Origin: CAXSEF01 sp964236535
GTDB taxonomy: Bacteria > Pseudomonadota > Alphaproteobacteria > Acetobacterales > Acetobacteraceae
DNA length: 64,000 bases
Direction: 5' to 3'
Assembly (NCBI GenBank): GCA_964236535.1
Contig: CAXSEF010000004.1
Span: 23,533 to 87,532, forward strand
Shown here: positions 9,080 to 20,043 of the stretch, piece by piece
Layout: every line of letters begins with the position of its first letter
Numbering within the stretch: the first letter of the stretch is position 1
Position numbers and translations under genes: made by a program
The notes under the pieces: generated by a model
Database searches by the model: none
Seen by the model: the letters and a program-made list of their open reading frames with translations, nothing else
What the model was told of the DNA's origin: nothing

Positions 9080-9577
9080 CTACTCGGCCGCCTGGGCGTC
9101 GCGCGCCGGCTTGCGGGCGCGACGAGTGGGCTTCGGCGCGGGCTCGGTGGGTTCCGCCGGGGGCTCGTCCACGACGCCGGCCGGCTTGCGACCCAGCCCG
9201 ATCGACTTGGCCAGCGCGGACCGGCGCTCGGCATAGTTGGGCGCCACCATCGGATAGTTCGCCGGCAGGCCCCAGCGCTCACGATAGGCCTCCGGCGTCA
9301 TGCCGTAGGACGTCATCAGGTGACGCTTCAGCATCTTCAGCTTCTTCCCGTCCTCAAGGCAGACGATGTAGTCGGGGAAAACCGACTTCTTCAGCGGAAC
9401 CGCAGGCTCCAGCTTCTCGACCGGGGCGGGCTCGGCACCCACCAGCGTCAGTGCCTTGTAGACCTGCTGGATCAACTCCGGGAGCGCGCTGGCCTGCACG
9501 GAATTGTTCGACACATGCGCGGAAACGATCTGCGCTGCGAACTCCAGAACGGAAGTATGGGGTGTCTCGGCTGACAT
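9080..9577 (-). CDS. MucR/Ros family transcriptional regulator with incomplete zinc site
   Basis: A 165-residue DNA-binding protein of the MucR/Ros family, which in alphaproteobacteria bind AT-rich promoters and act widely in surface and stress genes. The N-terminal half matches the oligomerising part and the C-terminal half the DNA-binding core (CLEDGKKLKMLKRHL, then YREKWGLP-like YRERWGLPANYPMVAPNYAE). Of the Cys2His2 pattern only Cys73 and His86 remain; the second Cys is Asp76 and the second His is Ser90. Several rhizobial homologues fold without zinc, so this need not be loss of function. A basic Pro-rich tail follows. It is transcribed alone, and family members commonly repress their own promoter. 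Confidence 0.92.
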   Translation of the reverse strand: MSAETPHTSVLEFAAQIVSAHVSNNSVQASALPELIQQVYKALTLVGAEPAPVEKLEPAVPLKKSVFPDYIVCLEDGKKLKMLKRHLMTSYGMTPEAYRERWGLPANYPMVAPNYAERRSALAKSIGLGRKPAGVVDEPPAEPTEPAPKPTRRARKPARDAQAAE

Positions 9578-10008
9578 GGATGATCCCGGTATGGACGATG
9601 AGGGTAGGCCAACAAAACTATACTGGCAGATACCACGACGACTTCATACCTGTTCGCGCAGGTTCGCGGCAGCTTGTTGTCCATGGTGCGCTGTGTTCGC
9701 CGGAACGACGGACAGGACGTGCAGCGCAACGGCCGATGATACCGTAACGGCGATCGCCGCCCGCCTGCCGTCATGACAGAAAAAACATTCAGTTACAACG
9801 GCCTAGGTAGGACTGGCCTGCACCACTCTGTCCCACCCCGCCGCTGCGCCCGTGCTCCGCAACGGCGCAACAGCCCCGCATGCGGTCGCCGCCCGTTCAC
9901 GGCACCGCGTTTGCGAATCGGCAGATGCGCTGACGCCAAGCGGCTCGCCCTGGCACGCCGGCAACCCGGCCCGGCGCCTGCCGACGGCAGCTCGGCGCCC
10001 GTCGTGAC
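9578..10008. other. 431-bp intergenic region upstream of the mucR-type gene
   Basis: The part next to the regulator gene (about 9600-9650) is clearly more AT-rich than its surroundings and on the minus strand holds TATAGT, a possible -10 box, without a clear -35. No gene was recognised in the remainder. Confidence 0.5.
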
Positions 10009-10374
10009 CTATCGGCGGGCCTTGCGCGCGGCGTACTTGGCGTCGCGCGCTGCCTTGCGCTCGGCCTTGATCGCCTCCTCGCGGGCGAGGCCCTCCAGCC
10101 TGAGGACCTCCTGTTCGGCGGCGAGACGCTCCTGCTCGCGCAGCGCCGCCTCCTCCTCCACGCGCTGCCGCGCAAGATCGGCCTCCTTGGTCTTGGCGCG
10201 CTCTGCGGCCCGCACTTCGCGGGCATCGCTGATCGCCTTGAGCTCGGCCTGCCGTTCCAGCATGGCCGGGTCGTCGATCGCAGGCCGCGCCTTGAACTTC
10301 TCGAGCAGGGCTTTCTTGGCGTTGGCCGCCGCATCGCGCCGGTCGTTGAAGCCGGCTCCCTTGAAGGCACTCAT
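10009..10374 (-). CDS. DUF6481 family protein
   Basis: A 121-residue, highly charged, almost wholly helical protein. The start MSAFKGAGFNDRRDAAANAKKALLEKFKARP is characteristic of DUF6481, found mainly in alphaproteobacteria; the rest is a Lys/Arg/Glu/Ala-rich probable coiled coil (roughly residues 40-120) ending in a basic tail. Function is unknown. The basic ends could allow nucleic-acid binding, but that is inference. It stands alone between two intergenic regions. Confidence 0.85.
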   Translation of the reverse strand: MSAFKGAGFNDRRDAAANAKKALLEKFKARPAIDDPAMLERQAELKAISDAREVRAAERAKTKEADLARQRVEEEAALREQERLAAEQEVLRLEGLAREEAIKAERKAARDAKYAARKARR

Positions 10375-10797
10375 CGTCTAATCCTGTCCTCGGTACGTGA
10401 ATAAAACCCCGCTGCGCGCTCGGCGCCCCGGGTCGGTCGTTTCAGCACGGCCACTCCGCGTCGCCCGCCCCGCAGCCACCACGCGGATCATCCGCGGCAG
10501 CGGAACGGATGCGGCCGGTCGACCGGGCTCTGCACCAGCACTCGCACCATAGCACGGACCAGCCTGAAAAGCCGCCAGCAGCCGGCACGCGGTTCAGACA
10601 ATTCTTCGCGGGTGCTGCAGAAAAGACCGTGTGTCCGCCCGCCACCTGTCCTGCTCCGTACGGCGGACCCAGGACGGATCATCGCGGCCGGCAGCCTGGT
10701 GCAAAGCGAATTTATGCCGGTCCTGCAACCAGTTGCCGATACGCGGGTTTGTGGCCGGGACCCGCGGCGTCCCGCCGCCGGTGTCGCAGGAGCTGCC
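10375..10797. other. 423-bp divergent intergenic region
   Basis: It separates the DUF6481 gene from the stress membrane protein. There are short AT-rich patches near 10395 and 10705, and a small hairpin GGGAC-ccgcggc-GTCCC close to the second gene's start. I looked for the alphaproteobacterial general-stress motif (GGAAC with CGTT 16-17 bp on) and did not find a match. No gene seen. Confidence 0.5.
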
Positions 10798-11058
10798 ATG
10801 TCCATCATTGTCTGGATCGTCTTCGGTCTGATCGCGGGCTTCATCGCGAGCCGCATCGTCAACAAGTCGGGCGACGGGCTGATCGTCGACATCCTCCTCG
10901 GCGTGGTGGGCGCAGTCGTCGGCGGCTACGTGTTCACCTTCTTTGGCGCCGACGGGGTCACCGGCTTCAACATCTACAGCATGGTGGTGGCCGTCGTCGG
11001 CGCGGTCATCGTGCTCGTGATCTACCACGCGATTGCCGGGCGCCGCGCGATCCGCTGA
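10798..11058 (+). CDS. GlsB/YeaQ/YmgE family stress-response membrane protein
   Basis: An 86-residue, very hydrophobic inner-membrane protein with three predicted membrane segments and the family pattern IIVWIVFGLIAGFIAS...GLIVDILLGVVGAVVGG. Members are induced by acid, osmotic or general stress in several bacteria; their biochemical role is unclear. ATG 10798 is preceded by AGGAG at good spacing. It is a single-gene unit. Confidence 0.9.
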   Translation: MSIIVWIVFGLIAGFIASRIVNKSGDGLIVDILLGVVGAVVGGYVFTFFGADGVTGFNIYSMVVAVVGAVIVLVIYHAIAGRRAIR

Positions 11059-11276
11059 TCGCCGGGCCGCCGACGCCGCTCGCGAGGCGTCTCGGCACGC
11101 GTCCATGGCGTCCGGGAACGCCGGTGGCGCCGGCCGTGCGTTCCCGCCCACCGGCGGATTCGCGGACCGCCAGGGCGGGACGGCTTCACGGTCGCGCCGA
11201 AGCCATCACCGCAAAATCCGGCGTCCGCCCGGGGCCGAGCACTGGCCGGCCAACCCCACACCCGCGCCGTCCCGGC

Positions 11277-12212
11277 TCAGCCGGCGCCCAGGGTAGCCCG
11301 CGCCTGGGCCGCATCCTCGGCGATCTGCGCCCGAAGGGCGTCGATCCCGTCGAAGCGGCGCTCGTCACGCAGGAAGGCGTGCAGCGCCACGTCCAGGCGC
11401 TGCCCGTACAGGTCCTCCACGAAGTCGAACAGATGCGCCTCGACCCGGCTCTGCACGCCGGTCGCGACCGTCGGCCGCCGGCCGATGTTCGCCACTCCCG
11501 GCACCTCGCGCCCGTCCGCCAGCCGCGCCACCACTGCATAGACCCCGCGCGCCGGCTCGATGTGCTCGCCAAGCGCGATGTTGGCGGTCGGAAACCCGAT
11601 GGTGCGGCCGCGCGCATCGCCGTGGTCGACCGCGCCGCCGATCGACCAGGGGCGCCCCAGCCCCGCCGCCGCCCGCGCCGGATAGCCGTCCTGCAGGTCG
11701 CGGCGGATGCGCGTCGACGAGATCGGCCCCGAGCCGTCGGCCAGCGGCGGCACCAGCGTCAGACCGATGCCCCACTCCTCGGCCCGCGCGGCCAGCAGCG
11801 CCGTGTCGCCGCCCCGGCGATGGCCGTAGGCGAAGTCGGGGCCGCAGGCGAGATGCACCGCGCCGATCCCGTCGTGCAGCACCTCGGCGGCGAACGCCTC
11901 GGCGCCGAGCCAGGAGAAATCGTGGTCGAAGCGCAGCTCGTACACCACCGACACCCCGCAGGCCGCCAGCATCGTCGCCCGCTCCCCGCCATCCATCAGC
12001 CGGAACGGCGGATCGTCGGGACGGAACAGCTGCCGCGGGTGCGGCTCGAAGGTCAGCACCGCGAGCGGAGCATCCGGTCGCGCGCCATGCGCCGCCGCCA
12101 GCACGGCGCGATGGCCCAGATGCACGCCGTCGAAGTTGCCCAGCGCGACCGACGCACCGCGCGCCGCGGCCGGCACGTCGCGCCAGTCGCGGATGATCGT
12201 CACGTCAGGCAT
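11277..12212 (-). CDS. ribF: bifunctional riboflavin kinase / FAD synthetase
   Basis: A 311-residue cytoplasmic enzyme that phosphorylates riboflavin to FMN and adenylylates FMN to FAD. The N-terminal nucleotidyltransferase domain shows GNFDGVHLGHRAVL (HxGH-type site, about residues 25-38) and SSTRIRRDL. The C-terminal kinase domain shows GRTIGFPTANI and the closing GxRRFDGIDALRAQI region. In many alphaproteobacteria ribF sits near ileS and lspA, as it does here, although on the opposite strand. ATG 12212 matches the family start; the longer open frame upstream is not needed. Confidence 0.95.
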   Translation of the reverse strand: MPDVTIIRDWRDVPAAARGASVALGNFDGVHLGHRAVLAAAHGARPDAPLAVLTFEPHPRQLFRPDDPPFRLMDGGERATMLAACGVSVVYELRFDHDFSWLGAEAFAAEVLHDGIGAVHLACGPDFAYGHRRGGDTALLAARAEEWGIGLTLVPPLADGSGPISSTRIRRDLQDGYPARAAAGLGRPWSIGGAVDHGDARGRTIGFPTANIALGEHIEPARGVYAVVARLADGREVPGVANIGRRPTVATGVQSRVEAHLFDFVEDLYGQRLDVALHAFLRDERRFDGIDALRAQIAEDAAQARATLGAG

Positions 12213-12616
12213 CGCACGCCTCGCTGCATCCCCCGCCTCGCGACATCGCCCAATTCGCTGCATCCCGATGGACGCCGGCGGCCGGGCTGCATAGCGCCCG
12301 TGTGGCGGGCGCGGCAAATCGCCCGACGGCAAGCGGGCCGGAGCTCTGCCTTCGCCCGCATTGCACCGGCCCAGGCAGGATGGCGGGATCGTGCGTGGGC
12401 GACCTGCCGACCCGCAAGCGGCTCCTCCTTCAGGCATTGAGACCCTCCGGGCCCCATCCCGTGGAGGCACACACCAAGGGCGGTGCCCTGATCCGTGCGG
12501 GTCCGCAAGCCCGGCCCGCAGAAGGACGCCGCTGCGAGGACACGGGGCGCAGCCCGGACCTTTGACGCCCGTAACGCGCGCTGTCACCGTTGTCCGCAAG
12601 GAAGCCGGAGGCCGGA
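12213..12616. other. 404-bp divergent intergenic region
   Basis: It lies between ribF and the hydratase-like gene. TTGACG occurs near 12565 but has no matching -10 box. No gene or repeat recognised. Confidence 0.5.
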
Positions 12617-13381
12617 ATGGAGCAGCAGGCGCAGGCGATCGCCGCGGCGTGGCACGATCCGGGGCGTCGTCTGGCCGGCTGGCCGGGAACCATGCCGCCC
12701 GACACCGCCACGGCCTATGCGCTGCAGCGCATGGTGGCCGAGCGCCTCGGACCGGTCGGCGGCTGGAAGGTCGGCGCCCCCGTCCCGGACGCGCCGCCGA
12801 GCTGCGCACCGATGCCGCTGTCGGGGATCTCGCCCGCACCGGCACGCCTGTCGCTGCAGCGATTCCCCCAAGCCCAAGTCGAGTCCGAGATCAGCCTGTG
12901 CCTCGGCGCCGACCTGCCGCCACGCGCCGAACCCTACTCCGAGGCCGAGGTCATGGCGGCGGTGGCCACCTGCCACCCGGCGCTGGAGATCCTGCAGTCC
13001 CGCTTCCTCGACGAGGCGGCGCTCTCGCCGGCGGCGCGCCTCGCGGACCTGCTCGGCCACGCGGCGTTCGTGCACGCCGAGCCGATCGCCGCCTGGCGCG
13101 GGCTCGATTTCGCGGCACTCGGGGTGACGCAGCAGGTCTCCGGCCAGCCGCCGGTCGGCGGGCGCGGCAACCCCGCCGGCGCGATGCCGCGGCTGCTGTG
13201 CTGGCTCGCCAACACCGGCGCGCGCGCGCTGGGCGGGCTGCGCGCCGGCCAGTTCGTGACCTGCGGCTCCTGGACCGGCAAGACCGCGATCGCCGGCCCG
13301 GCCGAGGTCGAGACGCGATTCGAGCACGCTCCGGTGCTGCGCGTCCGCTTCGTGACGCAGGCGCCGGACAGCGCGGCCTAG
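12617..13381 (+). CDS. 2-keto-4-pentenoate hydratase-like protein (fumarylacetoacetase family)
   Basis: A 254-residue enzyme resembling MhpD-type hydratases and related decarboxylases, which act on 2-keto-4-pentenoate-like compounds in aromatic catabolism with a bound divalent metal. Family features are GGWKVGAP near residue 45, ESEISLCLG with the metal-binding Glu-x-Glu region near 95-105, and the C-terminal LRAGQFVTCGSWTGKTAI. ATG 12617 has GGAGG just upstream. There are no other aromatic-degradation genes nearby, so the in vivo substrate is unknown and it may be a housekeeping paralogue. Confidence 0.85.
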   Translation: MEQQAQAIAAAWHDPGRRLAGWPGTMPPDTATAYALQRMVAERLGPVGGWKVGAPVPDAPPSCAPMPLSGISPAPARLSLQRFPQAQVESEISLCLGADLPPRAEPYSEAEVMAAVATCHPALEILQSRFLDEAALSPAARLADLLGHAAFVHAEPIAAWRGLDFAALGVTQQVSGQPPVGGRGNPAGAMPRLLCWLANTGARALGGLRAGQFVTCGSWTGKTAIAGPAEVETRFEHAPVLRVRFVTQAPDSAA

Positions 13382-13605
13382 CCGCCCCTCCGGGCGGACC
13401 GCACTCGCGTGCCCCCGCAAGCGCCGGCGCTTGACCGGCGGCGGACGCGGCTCGCATATGCCGGACGAGCGGACGCGCGCCCAGGGGCGGGCCGGGCGCC
13501 CTGGCGCCACCCCGGCCCGCCAAGTCACCCGCGCGTGCGGTCCCGTGCCGCCCGGCCTCGGGGCCTGCGGATTGCCGGCCGCTTTGCCCCGTGCGAGACC
13601 GACCC

Positions 13606-16482
13606 ATGCCCGATTCCGCGCGCGACTACCGCGACACCGTGTTCCTGCCGCAGACCGGCTTCCCGATGCGCGGCGGCCTGCCGAAGCGCGAGCCGGAGAT
13701 CCTGGCGCGCTGGGAGGCGGACGGATTGTGGCAGCAGCTGCGCCGCGACAGCCTGGGGCGGCCGGGCTTCGTGCTGCATGACGGCCCGCCTTACGCCAAC
13801 GGCCACCTGCACATCGGCCATGCGCTGAACAAGATCCACAAGGACGTCATCAACCGCGCCCGGCAGATGTCGGGCGAGGATGCGCTCTACGTGCCCGGCT
13901 GGGACTGCCACGGCCTGCCGATCGAGTGGCAGATCGAGGAAACCTATCGCAAGTCGGGGCGCGACAAGGACGCGGTCCCGGTGCTGCAGTTCCGCGCCGA
14001 ATGCCGGGCGCACGCGCAGAAATGGCTCGACGTGCAGGCCGCCGAGTTCCGCCGCCTCGGCGTGCAGGGCGACTGGGCCGGGCGCTACGCCACCATGGAC
14101 TTCTCCTCCGAGGCGGCGATCGCCGCAGAGATCGGCCGGTTCCTGCTCAACGGCGCGCTGTATCGCGGCCTGCGCCCGGTGATGTGGAGCCCGGTCGAGA
14201 AGACCGCGCTGGCCGAGGCCGAGGTCGAGTACCACGACCACACCAGCACCACGATCTGGGTGCGTTTCCGCTTCCGTGGCAAGAGTTTCGGCGGACCTGG
14301 GAAAAGTGACTCGGCGTTCAGCAACCGGATCGCCGATCTGCTGTCGGGCGCGTCCATCGTCATCTGGACCACGACGCCCTGGACGATCCCCGCCAACCGC
14401 GCCGTCGCCGCCGGCCCAAAAATCGATTACGCGGTCGTGCAGGTGGATGCCGTGGGCGAGGGCTCGCTGGCTGTGCCCGGCGAGCGGATCGTGGTGGCCG
14501 AAGCCCTCCTTGCCCAGGTCTGCGCCGACACCGCGATCACCGCCCATACCGTGCTGCATGTGCTGCCGGGCTCGGCTCTGGCGGGCGTCCGCCTCGACCA
14601 CCCGCTGCACGGCCGCGGCTACGAGTTCGACGTCCCGCTGCTGCCGGGCGAGCACGTCACCACCGAGCAGGGCACCGGGCTGGTGCACACCGCGCCGAGC
14701 CACGGCGAGGACGACTTCGCCCTCGGCCGCGCCTACGGGCTGGAGGTGCCGGAAACGGTCGGCGACGACGGCACCTTCAACGCCTGGGTGCCGATCTTCG
14801 CCGGTCTGCACGTCTACAAGGCGGCCGACGCGGTCTGCGCGGCGCTGGCCGAGGCGGGGGCGCTGCTGGCCCGCGCGAAGCTGGTGCACTCCTACCCGCA
14901 TTCCTGGCGCTCCAAGGCGCCGCTGATCTACCGGGCGACGCCGCAATGGTTCATCCGCATGGACGGGCCGGAGCGCATCAGGGCGCGGGCGCTGGACGCG
15001 ATCGAGGCGACGCGGTTCATCCCGGAAAAGGGCCGCAACCGCATCCGCGCGATGGTCGAGGGCCGCCCGGACTGGTGCATCAGCCGGCAGCGCGCCTGGG
15101 GGGTGCCGATCGCGATCTTCGTCGAGCGCGCCACCGGCGAGCCGCTGCGCGACCCCGAGGTGATGGCGCGCGTGGTCGCGGTGTTCGCCCGGGAGGGTGC
15201 CGACGCGTGGTACGCCTCGCCCGCCGCGCGGTTCCTGGGCGAGGGCCGCGACCCCGCCGCGTTCGAGCAGGTGATGGACATCGTCGACGTGTGGTTCGAA
15301 TCGGGCTCGACGCACGCCTTCACCCTGGAGGCGCGCGGCCTGCCCTGGCCCGCCGACCTGTACCTGGAGGGCTCGGACCAGCACCGCGGCTGGTTCCAGT
15401 CCTCGCTGCTGGAGGCGGTGGGCACGCGCGGGCAGGCGCCGTTCCGTGCGGTGCTGACCGACGGCTTCGTGCTCGACGAGCACGGCCGCAAGATGAGCAA
15501 GTCGCTCGGCAACGTCACCGCGCCGGCCGAGGTCACCGAGAGCTACGGCGCCGACATCCTGCGGCTCTGGGTGATGAACTCCGACACCTCGGAGGACCTG
15601 CGCATCGGCCCTGAGATCCTCAAGCAGCAATCCGAGCTGTACCGCCGGCTGCGCAACACGCTGCGCTGGCTGCTCGGCGCGCTGGAGGGCTTCACCGCCG
15701 ACGAGATCGTGCCGCACGACGCGCTGCCGGAGCTGGAGCGCTGGGTGCTGCACCGGCTGAGCGTGCTTGACGCCCGAATGCGCGCGGCGGTGGCCAGCCA
15801 CGAATGGACCGGGGTGGTGCCGGAGCTGCACGGGTTCTGCGCCACCGACCTGTCGGCGTTCTACTTCGACGTGCGCAAGGACTCGCTGTACTGCGACCGG
15901 CCGGACGCGCCGCGGCGACGCGCGGTGCGCACGGTGCTCGACCAGGTGCAGCGCTGCCTGTGCGCGTGGCTGGCGCCTGTGCTGTGCTTCACCGCCGAGG
16001 AGGCGTGGGGCGCGCGGTTCGGCGACGGCGAGAGCGTGCACCGCACCCTGTTCCCCGCGCTGCCGCCCGAGTGGCGCGACGAGGCGCTGGCGGCACGCTG
16101 GGAGACGGTCCGCGAGGTGCGCCGCCAGGCGACGCAGGCCATCGAGGCGCAGCGCGCGGCCGGTACCATCAGGTCGTCGCTCGAGGCGCGTCTGTCGCTG
16201 ACGTTTTCCGGCGCCGGAAACCCGCTGGATGCTGGGCAGTGGGCGGAGGTGGCAATCGTCTCCGAAGTGGAAGTCGTGTCGCACGAGACGGGCCAAGCGG
16301 AGGTCCTTGGAGGGATGAACCGGACGGCGGTCGCGCCAGGCGTGGCCCCGGCGCGCGGGAGCAAATGCGCGCGGTGCTGGCGTGTACTGCCCGAAGTCGG
16401 GACGGAGCCGACGCACCCGGCGCTGTGCCGGCGCTGCGTCGATGCGGTCGAGAGCGGCCTGACCGGACACGCCCCGCGTTGA
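13606..16482 (+). CDS. ileS: isoleucyl-tRNA synthetase
   Basis: Class I synthetase of 958 residues that charges tRNA-Ile and edits Val-tRNA-Ile. HIGH is in the stretch GHLHIGHALNKIHKDV (about residue 70), the editing domain spans roughly 200-400 (WTTTPWTIPANRA), and KMSKS is at about 629. The C-terminal zinc finger of bacterial IleRS is intact (CARCWRV ... CRRCVDAV). ATG 13606 (MPDSARDYRDTVFLP) is preferred to GTG 13591. The stop overlaps a TTG that may start lspA, so the two are probably coupled, as in many proteobacteria. Confidence 0.97.
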   Translation: MPDSARDYRDTVFLPQTGFPMRGGLPKREPEILARWEADGLWQQLRRDSLGRPGFVLHDGPPYANGHLHIGHALNKIHKDVINRARQMSGEDALYVPGWDCHGLPIEWQIEETYRKSGRDKDAVPVLQFRAECRAHAQKWLDVQAAEFRRLGVQGDWAGRYATMDFSSEAAIAAEIGRFLLNGALYRGLRPVMWSPVEKTALAEAEVEYHDHTSTTIWVRFRFRGKSFGGPGKSDSAFSNRIADLLSGASIVIWTTTPWTIPANRAVAAGPKIDYAVVQVDAVGEGSLAVPGERIVVAEALLAQVCADTAITAHTVLHVLPGSALAGVRLDHPLHGRGYEFDVPLLPGEHVTTEQGTGLVHTAPSHGEDDFALGRAYGLEVPETVGDDGTFNAWVPIFAGLHVYKAADAVCAALAEAGALLARAKLVHSYPHSWRSKAPLIYRATPQWFIRMDGPERIRARALDAIEATRFIPEKGRNRIRAMVEGRPDWCISRQRAWGVPIAIFVERATGEPLRDPEVMARVVAVFAREGADAWYASPAARFLGEGRDPAAFEQVMDIVDVWFESGSTHAFTLEARGLPWPADLYLEGSDQHRGWFQSSLLEAVGTRGQAPFRAVLTDGFVLDEHGRKMSKSLGNVTAPAEVTESYGADILRLWVMNSDTSEDLRIGPEILKQQSELYRRLRNTLRWLLGALEGFTADEIVPHDALPELERWVLHRLSVLDARMRAAVASHEWTGVVPELHGFCATDLSAFYFDVRKDSLYCDRPDAPRRRAVRTVLDQVQRCLCAWLAPVLCFTAEEAWGARFGDGESVHRTLFPALPPEWRDEALAARWETVREVRRQATQAIEAQRAAGTIRSSLEARLSLTFSGAGNPLDAGQWAEVAIVSEVEVVSHETGQAEVLGGMNRTAVAPGVAPARGSKCARCWRVLPEVGTEPTHPALCRRCVDAVESGLTGHAPR

Positions 16483-17009
16483 GCCGGAACAGCCTCGCGC
16501 GCCGGGTGCGCGGCGGCTACACCCTGGCCGGAGTACTCGCCGGGGCGTCGGTGCTGGCGGCCGACCAGGGCTCGAAGTACTGGGTGCTGCACGGGCTTGA
16601 CCTGCCGGCGCGCGGCACCGTGGCGCTGCTGCCGGTGCTCAACCTGACGATGGTGTGGAACCAGGGGGTGACCTTCGGCCTGCTGCGCGTCGGCACCCAG
16701 GGCGGCGCGATCCTGCTGGCCGGGATCGCGGTGGCGGTGGTCGCGGTGCTGCTGGTCTGGCTGCGCCGGGCCGAGAGCCGGGTCGCGGCCGTCGCGCTCG
16801 GCGCGGTCGCCGGCGGCGCGGTGGGCAACATCATCGACCGGCTGCGCTACGGTGCGGTGGTCGACTTCATCCACGCGCACGCCTTCGGCTGGTCCTGGTA
16901 CGTGTTCAACGTGGGCGACGCGGCGATCTGCTGCGGGGTGGCGGGGCTGATGCTCGACGGCCTGCGGGCGCGGCCGGCGCATGACACCCGGCCCGGGCGA
17001 AGGCTCTGA
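16479..17009 (+). CDS. lspA: lipoprotein signal peptidase (signal peptidase II)
   Basis: Inner-membrane aspartyl protease of about 176 residues that removes signal peptides from prolipoproteins. It has four hydrophobic segments and both catalytic motifs, NIIDRLRYGAVVDF and FNVGDAAI (usual form FNxAD). The start is ambiguous: TTG 16479 overlaps the ileS stop (TTGA), while GTG 16506 gives a shorter leader; neither has a good ribosome-binding site, which fits translational coupling to ileS. A lipoprotein gene follows directly. Confidence 0.94.
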   Translation: MSRNSLARRVRGGYTLAGVLAGASVLAADQGSKYWVLHGLDLPARGTVALLPVLNLTMVWNQGVTFGLLRVGTQGGAILLAGIAVAVVAVLLVWLRRAESRVAAVALGAVAGGAVGNIIDRLRYGAVVDFIHAHAFGWSWYVFNVGDAAICCGVAGLMLDGLRARPAHDTRPGRRL

Positions 17010-17026
17010 GAGGACCGCCCACCCTC

Positions 17027-17070
17027 GCTTCGGCACGACCCAGGCTTCGGCACGACCAGCTTCGGTCACG
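17027..17070. repeat. short direct repeat between lspA and the lipoprotein gene
   Basis: GCTTCGGCACGACC occurs at 17027-17040 and 17044-17057, with a diverged third copy at 17059-17070. No function assigned. Confidence 0.7.
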
Positions 17071-17118
17071 CTTGAGCCGCGCCGCACGTCGCGGTATGAG
17101 GCCCGGCAGGAGACCGTC

Positions 17119-17673
17119 ATGAATCGCCGTATCTTGTCTGCCATCCTGGTGTGCGGGTGCATCGGCCTCACGGGTTGCGGCGCCGACGAGATGTCGCGCG
17201 ACTTCGGCATGACCCGCGACGCCCCGGACGAGTTCACCGTCACCACGCGCGCGCCGCTGTCGATGCCGCCCGACTACCAGCTGCGCCCGCCGCGTCCCGG
17301 CGCCAGCCGCCCGCAGGAGCTCAGCTCGCAGCAGGGCGCCGAGGAGGCGCTGGCGCCGCAGATCGCGCTCGAGGGCACCGGCGGCCGCGACAGCGCCGGC
17401 CAGGACGCGCTGCTGCGCCAGGCCGGGCGCCCGGCGCCGCGCGACGTCCGCGCCCAGGTCGACGCGGCCGGCAAGCTCGACCACCCGAGCGAGAGCTTCG
17501 CCGACCGGCTGATGTTCTGGCGCGCCCCCTACCAGAACGGCACGCTGGTCGACGCCCGCGGCGAAAGCCAGCGGCTGCGGCAGAACGCCGCCCTCGGCCA
17601 GGCCCCGCAGGCCGGCGACACCCCGATCATCGTGCAGAAACGCAGCGGCGGCTTCCTCGACGCCCTGTTCTGA
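17119..17673 (+). CDS. DUF3035 family lipoprotein
   Basis: A 184-residue predicted outer-membrane lipoprotein: signal peptide with lipobox LTGC (Cys at about residue 20), then the family segment RDAPDEFTVTTRAPLSMPPDYQLRPPRPG. Alphaproteobacterial DUF3035 proteins sit next to ileS-lspA, and I recall them being linked to the outer-membrane beta-barrel assembly complex as BamF-like subunits; that link is not visible in the sequence. The middle is low-complexity (Ala/Gln/Gly). Being just after lspA, it is probably in the same operon and a client of that peptidase. Confidence 0.88.
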   Translation: MNRRILSAILVCGCIGLTGCGADEMSRDFGMTRDAPDEFTVTTRAPLSMPPDYQLRPPRPGASRPQELSSQQGAEEALAPQIALEGTGGRDSAGQDALLRQAGRPAPRDVRAQVDAAGKLDHPSESFADRLMFWRAPYQNGTLVDARGESQRLRQNAALGQAPQAGDTPIIVQKRSGGFLDALF

Positions 17674-17709
17674 GCACCACATGGCGCCGTCGCCGGCAGA
17701 CGCCGGACA

Positions 17710-19674
<1,965 letters not shown>

Positions 19675-19786
19675 ACCGGGCCAGGACTTCGCAGCGGCCG
19701 ATGCGATGTCCGCAGATCCAGGCGCAGGTCCGGGCGCCGGGCCCGGGTCCTGCAGCCCACCGGCGCGCGGCCGTGCACATCCCGGC

Positions 19787-20043
19787 CTAGGGCTCGGCCA
19801 GGAACGCCAGCATCGCGCGGCCGAACAGCGCGGGCGCTTCGAGGTGCGGCACGTGGCCCACGTCGGGCCCGTCCATGTAGGCGATCCGCACCGGCTGGCC
19901 CTGCACGACGAGCGGCAGGAACCGCACCGGCTACGGGTACGGCCAGCCCTCCAGGCCGATGCCGAGCGGCTCGGTGCAGGTCGGACCCGGCAGGCCCTGC
20001 GCGAGCCCGCACGGCCCGCGGCCGGCCCGCAGGCTGGCGGGTC
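19787..20043 (-). pseudogene. remnant of an alpha/beta hydrolase gene (C-terminal end)
   Basis: In the 369-bp space between mutL and purD the minus strand reads VGHVPHLEAPALFGRAMLAFLAEP before a stop at 19787, which strongly resembles the region around the catalytic His of alpha/beta hydrolases. An in-frame TAG at 19931-19933 interrupts the frame 47 codons upstream, and there is no room for the nucleophile domain before purD. No start codon or ribosome-binding site fits, so this looks like a decayed gene. Confidence 0.5.

Noticed and set aside
9773..10381. Plus-strand frame opposite the DUF6481 gene
   Set aside because: The minus-strand product has a recognisable family start and ribosome-binding context; the plus-strand product is Ser/Arg-rich noise.
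13525..16470. Long minus-strand open frame opposite ileS
   Set aside because: Antisense shadow of ileS; composition is Arg/His/Gly-rich and no domain is visible.
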